A stretch of 64,000 nucleotides of DNA from Ornithinimicrobium faecis. Its GTDB lineage: Bacteria > Actinomycetota > Actinomycetes > Actinomycetales > Dermatophilaceae. The notes beneath the pieces are model-generated. The model was given only the letters and a program-made list of their open reading frames with translations, ran no database searches and was not told the DNA's origin. Of the stretch, positions 18,681 through 27,792 are shown one piece after another. Position numbers and translations under genes: made by a program. Location: positions 3,534,001 to 3,598,000 of the forward strand of contig NZ_CP099489.1 in NCBI RefSeq assembly GCF_023923225.1, given 5' to 3'. The first letter of the stretch is position 1. Each line of letters opens with the position of its first letter.

Positions 18681-19955
18681 TCAGCCTAGGGCAGCTGGCA
18701 ACCACAAAATAATCTGCGGAAAGATCACGAGCAAAGCCAGAACAGCGATCAGCGCGAGAACGAACGGCAGCAGCAGCCGCGACGCCTCGATGATATCAAT
18801 ATCCGCAATACCTGCCGCGACGAAAAGGTTGAGTCCGACTGGCGGCGTAGCCAGCCCGATCGCCAACGCGACGACAGCTGCAACGCCGAAGTGCACGGTA
18901 TCGATGCCTGCCAGCTTGACTAGCGGCAGCATCACAGGGATGAGGATGATCAGTGCAGCTGAAGTGTCAAGGAACATTCCAGCGATCAAGAGAATCACCC
19001 CACACACCGCAAAGACCAGGATGGGGTTGGAGGCCAGCCCCGCTAGTTGCCGGGCCATCATCTGCGGCAGCCCCTCAGACGTGATGACCCACGCGAAAAC
19101 ACTGGCGTTGGCAACGATTAACATAATCATCGCTGTAGCCTGAGCCGTGTTGTGCAGTGCGTCACCGACCCCTCTCCAAGTTAGCTTGCGGTTCACCACT
19201 CCGATAGCAACGGCGTAGAACACCGCGAGAACCGCTGACTCAGTCGCGGTCACGATGCCCAGCAGGATGCCGGCCAGGATGATGACTGGCATCAGCAGAG
19301 CCGGAACCGCCTGCAAGACACGCATCGGTAGTTGACGCACGGGCACTCGAGCCTCAGTTGGGTAACCACGTCGGCGAGACAGAACGTAGCCTGTGGCCAT
19401 CAGCGCCAGCGCCATGAGCGCTCCAGGGATGACCCCACCGATGAAGAGGTCGGACACCGAGTCGCCCGAGATGACGCTGTACAAGATCATCACGATGCTC
19501 GGAGGAATGATGATTCCCATGGCGCCCGCCGAAGCCTGAATAGACACAGCGAACGCGGGCTCGTATCCTCGTTTCACCATCGCTGGGATGTTGATCTTTC
19601 CCATTGCCGCTGTGGCAGCAATTCCAGAACCAGAGACCGCTGAGAACATCATCGAACTGCCGACCGCGACGTTTCCGAGTCCACCACGAATGTGACCAAC
19701 ACCAGCTCGAGCCAGACCGATCAACCGGTCCGAAATGCCAGCCTTTTCCATAAGTTCACCGGCCAACAGGAAGAAAGGGATAGCAATCAGAGTGAACGAG
19801 TCTGTCCCCGTGAACATCCGCTGCGGAACCACTTCCAAAGGGATGTTCGAGAACAACAGCAATACCACCAAAGACGAGACGCCTAACGCCCACGCGATTG
19901 GCACATTTATCACAAAGAGCACTAATAGAACACTAACCAGAACGACAATACTCAT
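18681..19955 (-). CDS. dctM: TRAP transporter large permease subunit (DctM)
   Basis: 424 residues, almost entirely hydrophobic with about 12 membrane segments, the usual DctM length. Characteristic stretches are FSAVSGSGIAATAAMGKINIP and GIIIPPSIVMILYSVISG. It is the ion-coupled channel of a tripartite ATP-independent periplasmic transporter for a carboxylate. Its start overlaps the dctQ stop by four bases; dctP precedes. The operon is made of lower-GC DNA than the flanking core genes. Confidence 0.93.
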   Translation of the reverse strand: MSIVVLVSVLLVLFVINVPIAWALGVSSLVVLLLFSNIPLEVVPQRMFTGTDSFTLIAIPFFLLAGELMEKAGISDRLIGLARAGVGHIRGGLGNVAVGSSMMFSAVSGSGIAATAAMGKINIPAMVKRGYEPAFAVSIQASAGAMGIIIPPSIVMILYSVISGDSVSDLFIGGVIPGALMALALMATGYVLSRRRGYPTEARVPVRQLPMRVLQAVPALLMPVIILAGILLGIVTATESAVLAVFYAVAIGVVNRKLTWRGVGDALHNTAQATAMIMLIVANASVFAWVITSEGLPQMMARQLAGLASNPILVFAVCGVILLIAGMFLDTSAALIILIPVMLPLVKLAGIDTVHFGVAAVVALAIGLATPPVGLNLFVAAGIADIDIIEASRLLLPFVLALIAVLALLVIFPQIILWLPAALG

Positions 19956-20416
19956 GCCAGCATCTCCTCTGAGCCGCGCTCCTTCTTCCCAAACAGAAAG
20001 AACAACCCGAGCAATGCTCCGATCGGGATAGCCATATAGGCCAAGCCAATCGGGATACCCAGGGCTGGAGAATTCTGGGACATAGTACGCATGCCCAACT
20101 GCAGCCCGTACCAGAAGAGGAATACTAGGAAGAGCGCAACAATACCGTGCGCAGCCTTGTCCACAGCCCGGCCGTAGCGCCCCGGCAGGCGTCGAACCAG
20201 CACGTCTATGCTGACATGAATACCGTAATGTATCCCGCTCGCCGCGCCAAGGAAGATTAAATATATAAACATGTAGCGCGTCACTTCTTCACCCCACGAC
20301 AGTGGATGGCTGAAGAAGTATCGCAAGACCACCTGCAGCGCCACAACCAGAGTCATGGTCGCCATCAAAGCGATTAGTATGGCGCGCACCACGCGCGCAA
20401 CCAACGGTGCCATCAC
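19952..20416 (-). CDS. dctQ: TRAP transporter small permease subunit (DctQ)
   Basis: 154 residues with four membrane segments and the DctQ pattern LSWGEEVTRYMFIYLIFLGA. It bridges the binding protein and the large permease. Four-base overlaps with both dctP and dctM indicate one coupled operon. Confidence 0.9.
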   Translation of the reverse strand: MMAPLVARVVRAILIALMATMTLVVALQVVLRYFFSHPLSWGEEVTRYMFIYLIFLGAASGIHYGIHVSIDVLVRRLPGRYGRAVDKAAHGIVALFLVFLFWYGLQLGMRTMSQNSPALGIPIGLAYMAIPIGALLGLFFLFGKKERGSEEMLA

Positions 20417-21441
20417 CCGGCCAGGTCGATGATTTGCTGGACGATCTGCTCACCCTTAGCTGCGTCACCGCCACCGATCTCGTCATAGAACTCCGGGTAG
20501 ACCTCGGCCTGCATAAGTTCTCCGAGTTCAGTTTTAAAGGACGCGTCGGGCTCAGTTATCTGCATCCCGCTCTCTTCTAGCTCAGCGAGCGCCGTCTCAG
20601 TCTCCGAGGCGTAATAGTCATTCTTGAAATCGACCATTTCCTCTGCTGCATCACGAAATACCTGCTGGTCCTCGTCGGACATGCTCGACCAAATCGTCTC
20701 ATTAATCAAGAGGTGACGAGGAAAGTAGGAGTGCCCAGTGATGGTCATGTAATCTTGAACTTCATAGAATTTGAAGTCGCGCACCAAAATTGCAGGATTC
20801 TCCTGTGCGTCGACGACACCTTGGTCCAGGGCCGTATAAAGGTCTCCGATCGGCACTGGCACAGGACTAACGCCTGGAATTGCCTCGTACGTTGCCATAA
20901 TCATTGGGCTCTCTTGGACGCGCATCTTAATGCCATTCAGGTCGTCGAGACTGTGCACCTCTCGAGTACTGTTTGTAATGTTGCGGAACCCACCGTCAGT
21001 GATCCCGAGAAGACGTAAATCACTCTCGAGCAACGCCGGAGCAAAGTGATCTGTAATGATCGTGGACTCAGCGACCGCGTGCACGTGATCAAGATCTTGA
21101 TACAGGCCAGGCAAGTCGTAGAAGAGCGCCTCAGGAACAAAGTTTCCGATAGGCGAGTTCGTCACGAGCGTCATATCTACGGTCCCGAGCGACACCCCTT
21201 CAACCAGGTCTCGCTCGTTACCCAGTTGACTGGCTCCGTAGTTCTCAACTGTCCATCGGCCATCAGTGCCTTCTTCAACAAGTTCGTTGAAATGCTCGAC
21301 ACTCTGGGTGAGAATATCACCCGGAGCTCCACCATGACCCAAGCGCAGGGCCTGCCCCTCTGACGTGGCCCCGCCGCCGCCACAGGCGGCCACAAGCAGG
21401 ACGGGTGCAGCTGTCAATATGGCAATTGCTAAACGCTTCAT
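20413..21441 (-). CDS. dctP: TRAP transporter substrate-binding lipoprotein (DctP)
   Basis: 342 residues from ATG 21441, preceded by GAGAGGA; a TTG five codons upstream is unlikely. The signal sequence ends in a lipobox with Cys about residue 20 (LLVAACGGG), so it is a membrane-anchored binding protein as expected in a Gram-positive. The body is a typical DctP fold (LGHGGAPGDILTQSVEHF near the mature N-terminus). The substrate is probably an aromatic or dicarboxylic acid, guessed from the FAH-family and deaminase genes just upstream in the same direction. Confidence 0.9.
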   Translation of the reverse strand: MKRLAIAILTAAPVLLVAACGGGGATSEGQALRLGHGGAPGDILTQSVEHFNELVEEGTDGRWTVENYGASQLGNERDLVEGVSLGTVDMTLVTNSPIGNFVPEALFYDLPGLYQDLDHVHAVAESTIITDHFAPALLESDLRLLGITDGGFRNITNSTREVHSLDDLNGIKMRVQESPMIMATYEAIPGVSPVPVPIGDLYTALDQGVVDAQENPAILVRDFKFYEVQDYMTITGHSYFPRHLLINETIWSSMSDEDQQVFRDAAEEMVDFKNDYYASETETALAELEESGMQITEPDASFKTELGELMQAEVYPEFYDEIGGGDAAKGEQIVQQIIDLAG

Positions 21442-21474
21442 TGCGCATCCTCTCAATCAAACAATGGTTGACTT

Positions 21475-22317
21475 CTACTGCTGTCGCACTACTCTCATGC
21501 TTTGCTCACCCAAACCCTCGATGCTTGCCACAACCTCGTCCCCTGGAGACAGATACTCATTCGACCCCATGCCCACGCCCTCCGGCGTTCCGGTGAGGAT
21601 AAGGTCACCCGGCTGGAAGACCATATACTCCGAGAGGATGCTAACAATTTGGGCCGGCGAGAAAATCATAGACGAGGTGTTCGCTTGCTGACGTATCTTG
21701 CCGTTGACGGACAGAGACAGCTTAAGATTCCCGGGATCTGGTAGATCCGCTGCGGGAACGAACCAGGGGCCGGTGGGGCAGAACGTTGGAGCACTCTTCC
21801 CCTTCATCCACTGACCCTCACGCTCCAACTGCCAGGTGCGTTCGGACACATCATTGGTCAAGCAGTATCCTGCGATCGAGGCTTCTGCCTGTTCGAGGTC
21901 AGCCTGGTAGGCGTGTGCACCCACCACGAGTGCCAACTCGACCTCCCAGTCAAGCTTGCCTGCCGTTGTTGGCATGATGATGTCGTCGTTCGGACCGGAG
22001 ATGCTGTGCGGAGACTTCGAAAAGCAGATGGGTTCGCCAGGAACCGACATCTGTGACTCCTTGGCATGACTGCGGTAGTTCAGCCCCACAGCCACAATCT
22101 GACTTGGCGCCTTGACACATGCGCTGATGCGATCGTAGGCCTCCAGCTTCGGCATCTGAGCGGCCACCTCGCGAAGTTCATTTAGTCGGCCTGGACTGAA
22201 CTCGTGACCGCTCCACGACGCACACCACGAGCTAGCGTCACGCAGAACGTCGCCCACCTGGACCGCGGGCTTCTCGTCACCGCCAATCTGGACGTGGAGC
22301 AGACGCAAACCCGGCAT
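21475..22317 (-). CDS. Fumarylacetoacetate hydrolase (FAH) family protein
   Basis: 280 residues with the FAH signatures GLNYRSHAKES, DWEVELALVVG and LILTGTPEGVGMG; the Glu/Asp metal ligands appear present. Family members hydrolyse or decarboxylate ring-cleavage products and oxaloacetate-like acids. The start shares a base with the stop of the CnbZ-like deaminase, and dctP follows 34 bases later, so it belongs to the same catabolic unit. The precise substrate cannot be read from sequence. Confidence 0.85.
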   Translation of the reverse strand: MPGLRLLHVQIGGDEKPAVQVGDVLRDASSWCASWSGHEFSPGRLNELREVAAQMPKLEAYDRISACVKAPSQIVAVGLNYRSHAKESQMSVPGEPICFSKSPHSISGPNDDIIMPTTAGKLDWEVELALVVGAHAYQADLEQAEASIAGYCLTNDVSERTWQLEREGQWMKGKSAPTFCPTGPWFVPAADLPDPGNLKLSLSVNGKIRQQANTSSMIFSPAQIVSILSEYMVFQPGDLILTGTPEGVGMGSNEYLSPGDEVVASIEGLGEQSMRVVRQQ

Positions 22318-23069
22318 CAGCGCAGGACCTCTTCGGCACGGACGCGGCGGCAGTCCATCTCGAACACAAGGCCCTCAACCGGCGGGCTGCAGTACTGCCA
22401 GGCAATATCCGCGTACGTCGGCACCTGCTTGGCCAGTTGGGCGTGGGCATCCTCGTACGGCAACGTCGTGTAGACCTGAACATTGGTCACGTCCCCCCAG
22501 CCGCGACCAAAAGCCCCAAGGCGACGAGCCATCTCGCCGATCACCCAATCGGTCTTCTTGGCGAAGCCAGCTGGGCTCGTGTCGTCCAAGGCGATGATGT
22601 TGTCTCGGTAGTTACCCTTCCCCTCCGGCGCCTCACCACTGCCCGCAATGACGAAAGTGTCACCAAACTGTGTTTCCTCCGTTGGCCGGACGTATGAGAA
22701 GGCGTGGATCCCAGGTTCGGTGAGAGAGCTGGTCGCTGGGATGACGTTCGCACGCGCAACGGGGTTTTCTCCATCGACTAGGATTCCCCATGCTTCAAGC
22801 TTCCCGATGTATGCTTCGTTAAACGTCCGAAATGTGTCTTCATTAAACTGACCCGGGGAACGCATCTCGAATGCACACACCGCGGTCGGCTCAAGGTTTC
22901 TTTCAGTGAGATAGGTTTCAATCCGCTTGAATGCCTCCGGCAGGGCAGGCGTCTCCGCCATTCGCACTCGGACAATCTCACTGCCTGGCGAAGCCATCGC
23001 GCCCGCGGAGTACTGCGAAACTCCGGGAATAAAGTCATAGCTGAAGGGAGAAGTCTTGATAGTTGACAC
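22317..23069 (-). CDS. CnbZ-like 2-aminomuconate-type deaminase (RidA-related)
   Basis: 250 residues if translation begins at GTG 23069, which has GAAAGG six bases upstream and gives the natural N-terminus STIKTSPFSYDFIPGVSQYS; an upstream in-frame start would add 29 implausible residues. The GSGEAPEGKGNYRDNI and PPVEGLVFEMDCR stretches recall the deaminase of 2-amino-5-chloromuconate (CnbZ). Coupled to an FAH-family hydrolase, it suggests breakdown of an aminoaromatic or other imine-forming acid. Family assignment is from motif memory. Confidence 0.65.
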   Translation of the reverse strand: MSTIKTSPFSYDFIPGVSQYSAGAMASPGSEIVRVRMAETPALPEAFKRIETYLTERNLEPTAVCAFEMRSPGQFNEDTFRTFNEAYIGKLEAWGILVDGENPVARANVIPATSSLTEPGIHAFSYVRPTEETQFGDTFVIAGSGEAPEGKGNYRDNIIALDDTSPAGFAKKTDWVIGEMARRLGAFGRGWGDVTNVQVYTTLPYEDAHAQLAKQVPTYADIAWQYCSPPVEGLVFEMDCRRVRAEEVLR

Positions 23070-23180
23070 TGTGGGCCTTTCACGTTCGGATGGGATCTTC
23101 CCGTCACGGTACGTGTTGCACAACCGCCTGCATAGGATGGGTTTGAGAAGGGCCATTCTCTTTTTTAGAACAGGACAGCC

Positions 23181-24086
23181 ATGAACAACGACGCACTGAA
23201 GTATTTCTTAGCGGTAGTGGACTCGGGGTCCATCCAGGCGGCAGCACGTAACGTGGTGATTGCACCTTCGGCGCTCAGCCGCCAGATCAAACTGCTTGAA
23301 CGCGACACGGGGGTGATCCTCTTCGAGCGCTCTTCCCAGGGCATGTCACCTACCCCCGCCGGACGGGTGCTGTCTGACTTCGCCCAGCGTCAACAGGCGG
23401 AGACAGCTGACCTCAAGCGGCAGTTGCAGCAGGGGCTCGGCAATCAGTTATCCGAAGTGAAGGTGGCGTCAGTGGAAGGCGTGCTCCCCGAGCTGCTGCC
23501 GAGGTGGCTGTCCAAACTGCGCCGTCGTCATCAGGACGTGTCCTTCACTGTCGAGGCGATGGCCTCCACGGACGTCGCTGCAGCGGTCGCCTGCGGTGAC
23601 GCAGACGTCGGATATACCTTCGGCAGAGTCGCGCGAGCTGAGTTACGGGAACTGGCAACCTTCCCGATGCCGATCCAACTCGCTGTCCGCCGTGACCACC
23701 GGTTCGCGGACACTGCGGTCGTCGCTGTTGGCGAGCTCGAAAGGGAGGTCTTCGTGCTTCCCAACAGCCACTTCGGGATACGCCGTGAAGTGGACCGGGA
23801 GTGCGCCAAGGCAGGGGTTCAGTTGGCCACTGCGTACGAGACAGACTCGCTGTCCTTCGCCCTGACAATGGTGCATTTGGAAGGACTTGTCTCCTTCTCA
23901 ACACCGTGCATGCTGCCTGCTGCGTCCCCAGACGTGGTCCTAGTCGATCTCGCCGAGCCCTCCTTCAGAACTGCGCACCTATCACTCGTCACGCGTTCCG
24001 CTCCGTCTTCGGCGCTTCTGGGGACCCTTCACCACGAGCTCTCCGCCCTGATGCAAGCAGATCAATCAATGGAGAGTCGCCCCTAG
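23181..24086 (+). CDS. LysR family transcriptional regulator
   Basis: 301 residues, normal LysR length. Residues 1-60 form the winged helix-turn-helix (ALKYFLAVVDSGSIQAAARN, then PSALSRQIKLLERDTG), followed by an effector-binding domain. It is divergent from the deaminase/FAH/TRAP operon with about 110 bases between the starts, the classic arrangement for a LysR activator controlled by a pathway intermediate. Confidence 0.9.
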   Translation: MNNDALKYFLAVVDSGSIQAAARNVVIAPSALSRQIKLLERDTGVILFERSSQGMSPTPAGRVLSDFAQRQQAETADLKRQLQQGLGNQLSEVKVASVEGVLPELLPRWLSKLRRRHQDVSFTVEAMASTDVAAAVACGDADVGYTFGRVARAELRELATFPMPIQLAVRRDHRFADTAVVAVGELEREVFVLPNSHFGIRREVDRECAKAGVQLATAYETDSLSFALTMVHLEGLVSFSTPCMLPAASPDVVLVDLAEPSFRTAHLSLVTRSAPSSALLGTLHHELSALMQADQSMESRP

Positions 24087-24550
24087 GTTGAAGAGGGAAG
24101 CAACCGCAAACTCACGTGCTCATCTCGCGGCTCTGACACATGGCCGGCCGACGCTGGGCTGGCACTGTGTCAGAGCCTCAGCATGGGCGACACTGGTGTC
24201 GGTGCCAACAGTGAGGACCACTTCGATTCTCTGTCGATCTCGCGGTGTTCGCCGATCCAACGCAACTGTCACCTCCACGTGCGTCGCACCACCACCCATG
24301 GGCTGTCGGCCAGAGCCCAGGTGTCGTTTGTACGCCCTCGCCATTGATGGCTTCTTGGTGAGCGCGAGTCCTGCCGGCTCCCTGGTGGAGTCCGGGCTGG
24401 GGACCTCTGCCAGCCGCTCGCACTCCTCGCCAAGCGCCCACCGGGCCCCTCACCCCAGGGGTCGCCGCATGATCACCCAGCTGACGGCATACAAGTGACT
24501 CGTGGCGCGACGAGATGAGTGGACCGTGGCGGCCTGCGGCCTCCCAGTCC
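24087..24550. other. Intergenic region between lysR-type gene and rnj
   Basis: About 460 bases with no gene I can support. A pair of perfect 12-base inverted repeats lies at 24129-24140 and 24167-24178. Weak open frames on both strands have no recognisable domain. The region marks the return from lower-GC accessory DNA to GC-rich core DNA. Confidence 0.5.
24129..24178. repeat. 12-bp inverted repeat
   Basis: GGCTCTGACACA (24129-24140) and TGTGTCAGAGCC (24167-24178) are exact reverse complements separated by 26 bases. It may be a terminator for the LysR gene (no T run) or the ends of a decayed insertion sequence. Confidence 0.6.
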
Positions 24551-26236
24551 TCAGGCGTCGATGACCACCGGGATGACCAACGGGTTGCGGCGGTGCTTGC
24601 GGTTCGCCCACTGAGAGACCGCACGGCCGATGCGCTGCTCGAGCTCCTTGGCATCGCCGATGCCGTGGGAGGCCGCCTCAGCCAGGGCCTTCTCGATGGC
24701 CGGGATGGCGGCGTCGAAGACCTTCTCGTCGGCACCCAGTCCGCGGCCGACGAAGTCTGGCGGCTCGGTGAGTTTGCCCGTGTCGGCATCGACCAGGGCG
24801 ATCACGGTGACGGTGCCCTGCTGGCTGAGCGTGACCCGGTCGCGCAGCTCGTCCTCGGTCACATCGCCGACGCTGCCGGCGGAGACATAGACATAGCCGG
24901 CGCGCACCTTGCCTGTGACCTTGACCCGGCCCTTGACCAGGTCCACGACCATGCCGTCGTCGACGACCACGACGTTCTCGGGGTCGATGCCGGTGGCGAT
25001 CGCCAGGTCGGCGTTGGCGCGCAGGTGACGCCACTCCCCGTGCACGGGCATGACGTTGCGCGGCCTGATGATGTTGTAGCAGTAGACGAGCTCACCCGCG
25101 CTGGCGTGCCCGGAGACGTGCACCTTGGCGTTGCCCTGGTGGACGACCTTGGCGCCCCAGCGGGTCAGGCCGTTGATGATGCGGGAGATCGCGTTCTCGT
25201 TGCCGGGGATCTGCGAGCTGGCCAGCAGCACCGTGTCGCCCTCACCGATGCGGATCTGGTGGTCCCGGTTGGCCATCCGCGACAGGGCCGCCATCGGCTC
25301 ACCCTGCGAGCCGGTGCACACGAGCGTGACCTTGTTGGGCGGCATGGAGTCCAACTGCTTGGCGTCCACGATCATCCCGCGGGGCACATTCAGATAACCC
25401 AGGTCCTGGGCGATCTTCATGTTGCGCACCATCGAGCGGCCGACAAACGCGACCTTGCGGTGGTGCTGGGCCGCCGCGTCGATCACCTGCTGGATGCGGT
25501 GCACGTGGCTGGCGAAGCTGGAGACCACGATCCGCCCCGGCGCCGTCCGGAAGACGGTGTCGATGGCGGGGGCCAGGTCCTTCTCCCCGGTCGTGAAGCC
25601 GGGCACCTCTGCGTTGGTGGAGTCGGACATGAACAGGTCAACGCCCTCCTCACCCAGCCGGGCGAAGGCGCGCAGGTCGGTGATCCGGTCGTCGAGGGGG
25701 AACTGGTCCATCTTGAAGTCACCGGTGTGCAGCACCGTGCCGGCCGAGGTGCGCACGGCCACGGCCAGCCCGTCGGGGATGGAGTGGTTGACCGCGATGA
25801 ACTCGCAGTCGAAGGGGCCCAGCGACAGCCGGTCACCCTCGGCGACCTGGGTCGTCTTCGGCGTGATCCGGTGCTCCTTGAGCTTGGCGGTGATGAACGC
25901 CAGGGTCAGGCGGGAGCCGATGACGGGGATGTCCTGGCGCTCCTTGAGCAGATAGGGCACCCCGCCGATGTGGTCCTCGTGCCCGTGGGTCAGGACCACG
26001 CCGACCACGTCCTGCCAGCGGCCCTGCAGGAAGGTGAAGTCCGGCAGGATCACGTCGACGCCGGGCTGGTGCTCCTCTGGGAACAGGACCCCGCAGTCGA
26101 TGATCAGCAGCTTGCCGCGGTGCTCGAACACCGCCATGTTGCGACCCACCTCGCCGAGACCGCCGAGCGCCACCACCCTCAGACCGTTGCGCGGCAGTGC
26201 GGGCGGAGCCTTCAGCTCGGGATGCGGGTGACTCAT
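24551..26236 (-). CDS. rnj: Ribonuclease J
   Basis: 561 residues, the usual actinobacterial length. It has the metallo-beta-lactamase/beta-CASP layout: HGHEDHIGG at about 84-92 (zinc ligands), HTGDFKMD, then SGHASAGELV of the beta-CASP part, and a C-terminal domain. RNase J processes and degrades RNA with 5'-exonuclease and endonuclease activity. Whereas dapA often sits upstream in actinobacteria, here an unrelated ATPase gene is divergent, so the neighbourhood has been rearranged. Confidence 0.96.
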   Translation of the reverse strand: MSHPHPELKAPPALPRNGLRVVALGGLGEVGRNMAVFEHRGKLLIIDCGVLFPEEHQPGVDVILPDFTFLQGRWQDVVGVVLTHGHEDHIGGVPYLLKERQDIPVIGSRLTLAFITAKLKEHRITPKTTQVAEGDRLSLGPFDCEFIAVNHSIPDGLAVAVRTSAGTVLHTGDFKMDQFPLDDRITDLRAFARLGEEGVDLFMSDSTNAEVPGFTTGEKDLAPAIDTVFRTAPGRIVVSSFASHVHRIQQVIDAAAQHHRKVAFVGRSMVRNMKIAQDLGYLNVPRGMIVDAKQLDSMPPNKVTLVCTGSQGEPMAALSRMANRDHQIRIGEGDTVLLASSQIPGNENAISRIINGLTRWGAKVVHQGNAKVHVSGHASAGELVYCYNIIRPRNVMPVHGEWRHLRANADLAIATGIDPENVVVVDDGMVVDLVKGRVKVTGKVRAGYVYVSAGSVGDVTEDELRDRVTLSQQGTVTVIALVDADTGKLTEPPDFVGRGLGADEKVFDAAIPAIEKALAEAASHGIGDAKELEQRIGRAVSQWANRKHRRNPLVIPVVIDA

Positions 26237-26376
26237 GGAACTCCTCAGAACGGGGACAGGGGGTCAAGTCTGGTCGAGGAACTCATCAGTGCGACGGTTC
26301 CTTCTCATGATCAGGGTATGCCGTCCGGTCGGGTCCCGACGACCAACGGTGTTGCTCAGCCAGGCACGCTGACTGC

Positions 26377-26390
26377 TGATAACTTTATCA
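26377..26390. promoter_or_regulatory. Operator-like palindrome 1 upstream of ATPase
   Basis: TGATAACTTTATCA: six-base arms TGATAA/TTATCA around CT. Together with the second copy it forms a pair of AT-rich sites in otherwise GC-rich DNA. Confidence 0.6.
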
Positions 26391-26402
26391 ACGAGAATGA
26401 CG

Positions 26403-26420
26403 TTTGATAAAGTTATCAAA
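26403..26420. promoter_or_regulatory. Operator-like palindrome 2 overlapping the ATPase start
   Basis: TTTGATAAAGTTATCAAA: eight-base perfect arms around AG, the reverse complement of site 1 in its core. Its last base is the A of the ATPase ATG, so a bound protein would block expression and the message may be leaderless. Confidence 0.65.
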
Positions 26421-27655
26421 TGCGTAGCGCTCTCAACAGCCCCTTCACCCCTGGCGCCGACAGCGTGCCCGAGGTCTGGGCAGGTCGCATTCGGCAGCTC
26501 AGTGATTGGCGTGACGTCGTCCGCCCGCGGCGGGTCGCGGGGCTGCCCGAGCGTGGTCGCACGATCCTCGGTGAGGCCGGCCTGGGCAAGTCCACCCTGG
26601 TGCGCCGCATCGCCGGCGAGGCCGCCGCGGCGGGTGACTGGGTGACCCCGCAGCTTCGCATCCCTTCGGGGGCCGATCCACTGAAGGCGATAGCGACTGC
26701 CATCCTCGAGCTCGCCGACGGCGCGGGCCTGTCCACATCTCGCGAGCGGAGGATCAAGGATGCCGTGGACCGGGTCGAGGCGGTCGCCGCATACGGTGTC
26801 TCGTTGACTCTCCGTCAGCAGCCGGGGCCGGAGCCATACACCGCCCTGACGGACCTGCTCGTCGAGGTCGGACGCGCGGCAGTCACGCAGGGCAACGTCG
26901 TGCTGATCCACATCGACGAGGTTCAGAACATCTCCGACGAGAACGCCCTGTCACAGACCCTGATTGCTCTTGGGGATGCCCTCGCACACGAGGAGCTTGT
27001 CCGAACGCCGGGCGTCGGTGCTCAGGTCCGCCGCTCGCTGCCGATCGCCGTCTACCTCACCGGCCTGCCCGACTTCGCCGACATGGCCGGCGCCCGCAGG
27101 GGCGCCACGTTTGCGAGGCGCTTCAAGACAAGCACCCTCACCGCGATCGAGGACGATGCCCTGGCCTCAGCGCTCCATCCGTTCGTCATCGACGGCTGGC
27201 CGGTTCCCAACGGGTCAGGGGGGATCAACCACATCCGGATGGAGCCAGAGGCGGCGGCAAAGATCATCGACCTCTGCCGGGGGGAGCCATTCCTGTTCCA
27301 ACTAGCTGGCGAGAGCGCCTGGTATGCCGACACGAGCGAGACCATCACCCGTGCGCAGGTCCTGACCGGGTGGGCTGCTGCCCGAGCGGAGGCGAGCTCG
27401 CACGTCGAGCGGATCCTCGAACGGCTCCCCAACCGCGAGTCCCAGTTCCTCCGAGCGATGGCCGAGCTCCCCACGGAAGAACGGACACTCACCCGCATCG
27501 CGGCCCATATGGGCCTTCCCAAAGCCACGGACGCTGGTCCCACCTCTCAGCGCCTCGACACAGTTCGAGGCATCATCGAGCGCGGCAAGCCCTACACCTT
27601 CCGCCACCGCGCCGTCGAGGCATACCTCACGAGTGACTGGCCCGACATCAGCTGA
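26420..27655 (+). CDS. AAA/STAND-like ATPase with C-terminal winged helix
   Basis: 411 residues. Walker A is GEAGLGKSTLVRR (about 53-65), Walker B VLIHIDEVQ (about 161-169), with an arginine-rich sensor region and a C-terminal about 90 residues that resemble a winged helix (RTLTRIAAHMGLPKATDAGP). This layout resembles Orc/Cdc6-like or MalT-type ATPases seen as stand-alone genes in mobile DNA. No neighbouring partner gene is apparent. Paired palindromes at its start suggest autoregulation through its own C-terminal domain. Function unknown; a toxin-antitoxin or defence role is possible but unproven. Confidence 0.7.
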   Translation: MRSALNSPFTPGADSVPEVWAGRIRQLSDWRDVVRPRRVAGLPERGRTILGEAGLGKSTLVRRIAGEAAAAGDWVTPQLRIPSGADPLKAIATAILELADGAGLSTSRERRIKDAVDRVEAVAAYGVSLTLRQQPGPEPYTALTDLLVEVGRAAVTQGNVVLIHIDEVQNISDENALSQTLIALGDALAHEELVRTPGVGAQVRRSLPIAVYLTGLPDFADMAGARRGATFARRFKTSTLTAIEDDALASALHPFVIDGWPVPNGSGGINHIRMEPEAAAKIIDLCRGEPFLFQLAGESAWYADTSETITRAQVLTGWAAARAEASSHVERILERLPNRESQFLRAMAELPTEERTLTRIAAHMGLPKATDAGPTSQRLDTVRGIIERGKPYTFRHRAVEAYLTSDWPDIS

Positions 27656-27748
27656 GAGGCCAGCGCGCCACGCAGTGACCCGCTGTCCTGTCTGATCCGC
27701 TTCGCTGCGACCTCGCGCTCCAGGAGCGCTCCAGATCGGCTACCCGAG

Positions 27749-27792
27749 GAGAGGGGGTGCCTGAGTCACCTCACGACTCAGACACCCCTCTC
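27749..27792. terminator. Long hairpin, family TGAGTC-N7-GACTCA (copy A)
   Basis: Arms of about 18 bases ending in CTGAGTC and GACTCAG around the loop ACCTCAC, with G-rich outer arms. It lies between the convergent ATPase and AarF-like genes and overlaps the last codons of the latter, so it probably serves as a bidirectional terminator. Two close relatives occur at 31185 and 53882. Confidence 0.7.

Noticed and set aside
24515..26407. A 630-codon plus-strand open frame opposite RNase J
   Set aside because: Third-position GC bias of rnj keeps the opposite frame open; its composition (His, Gly, Val rich) matches no protein family.
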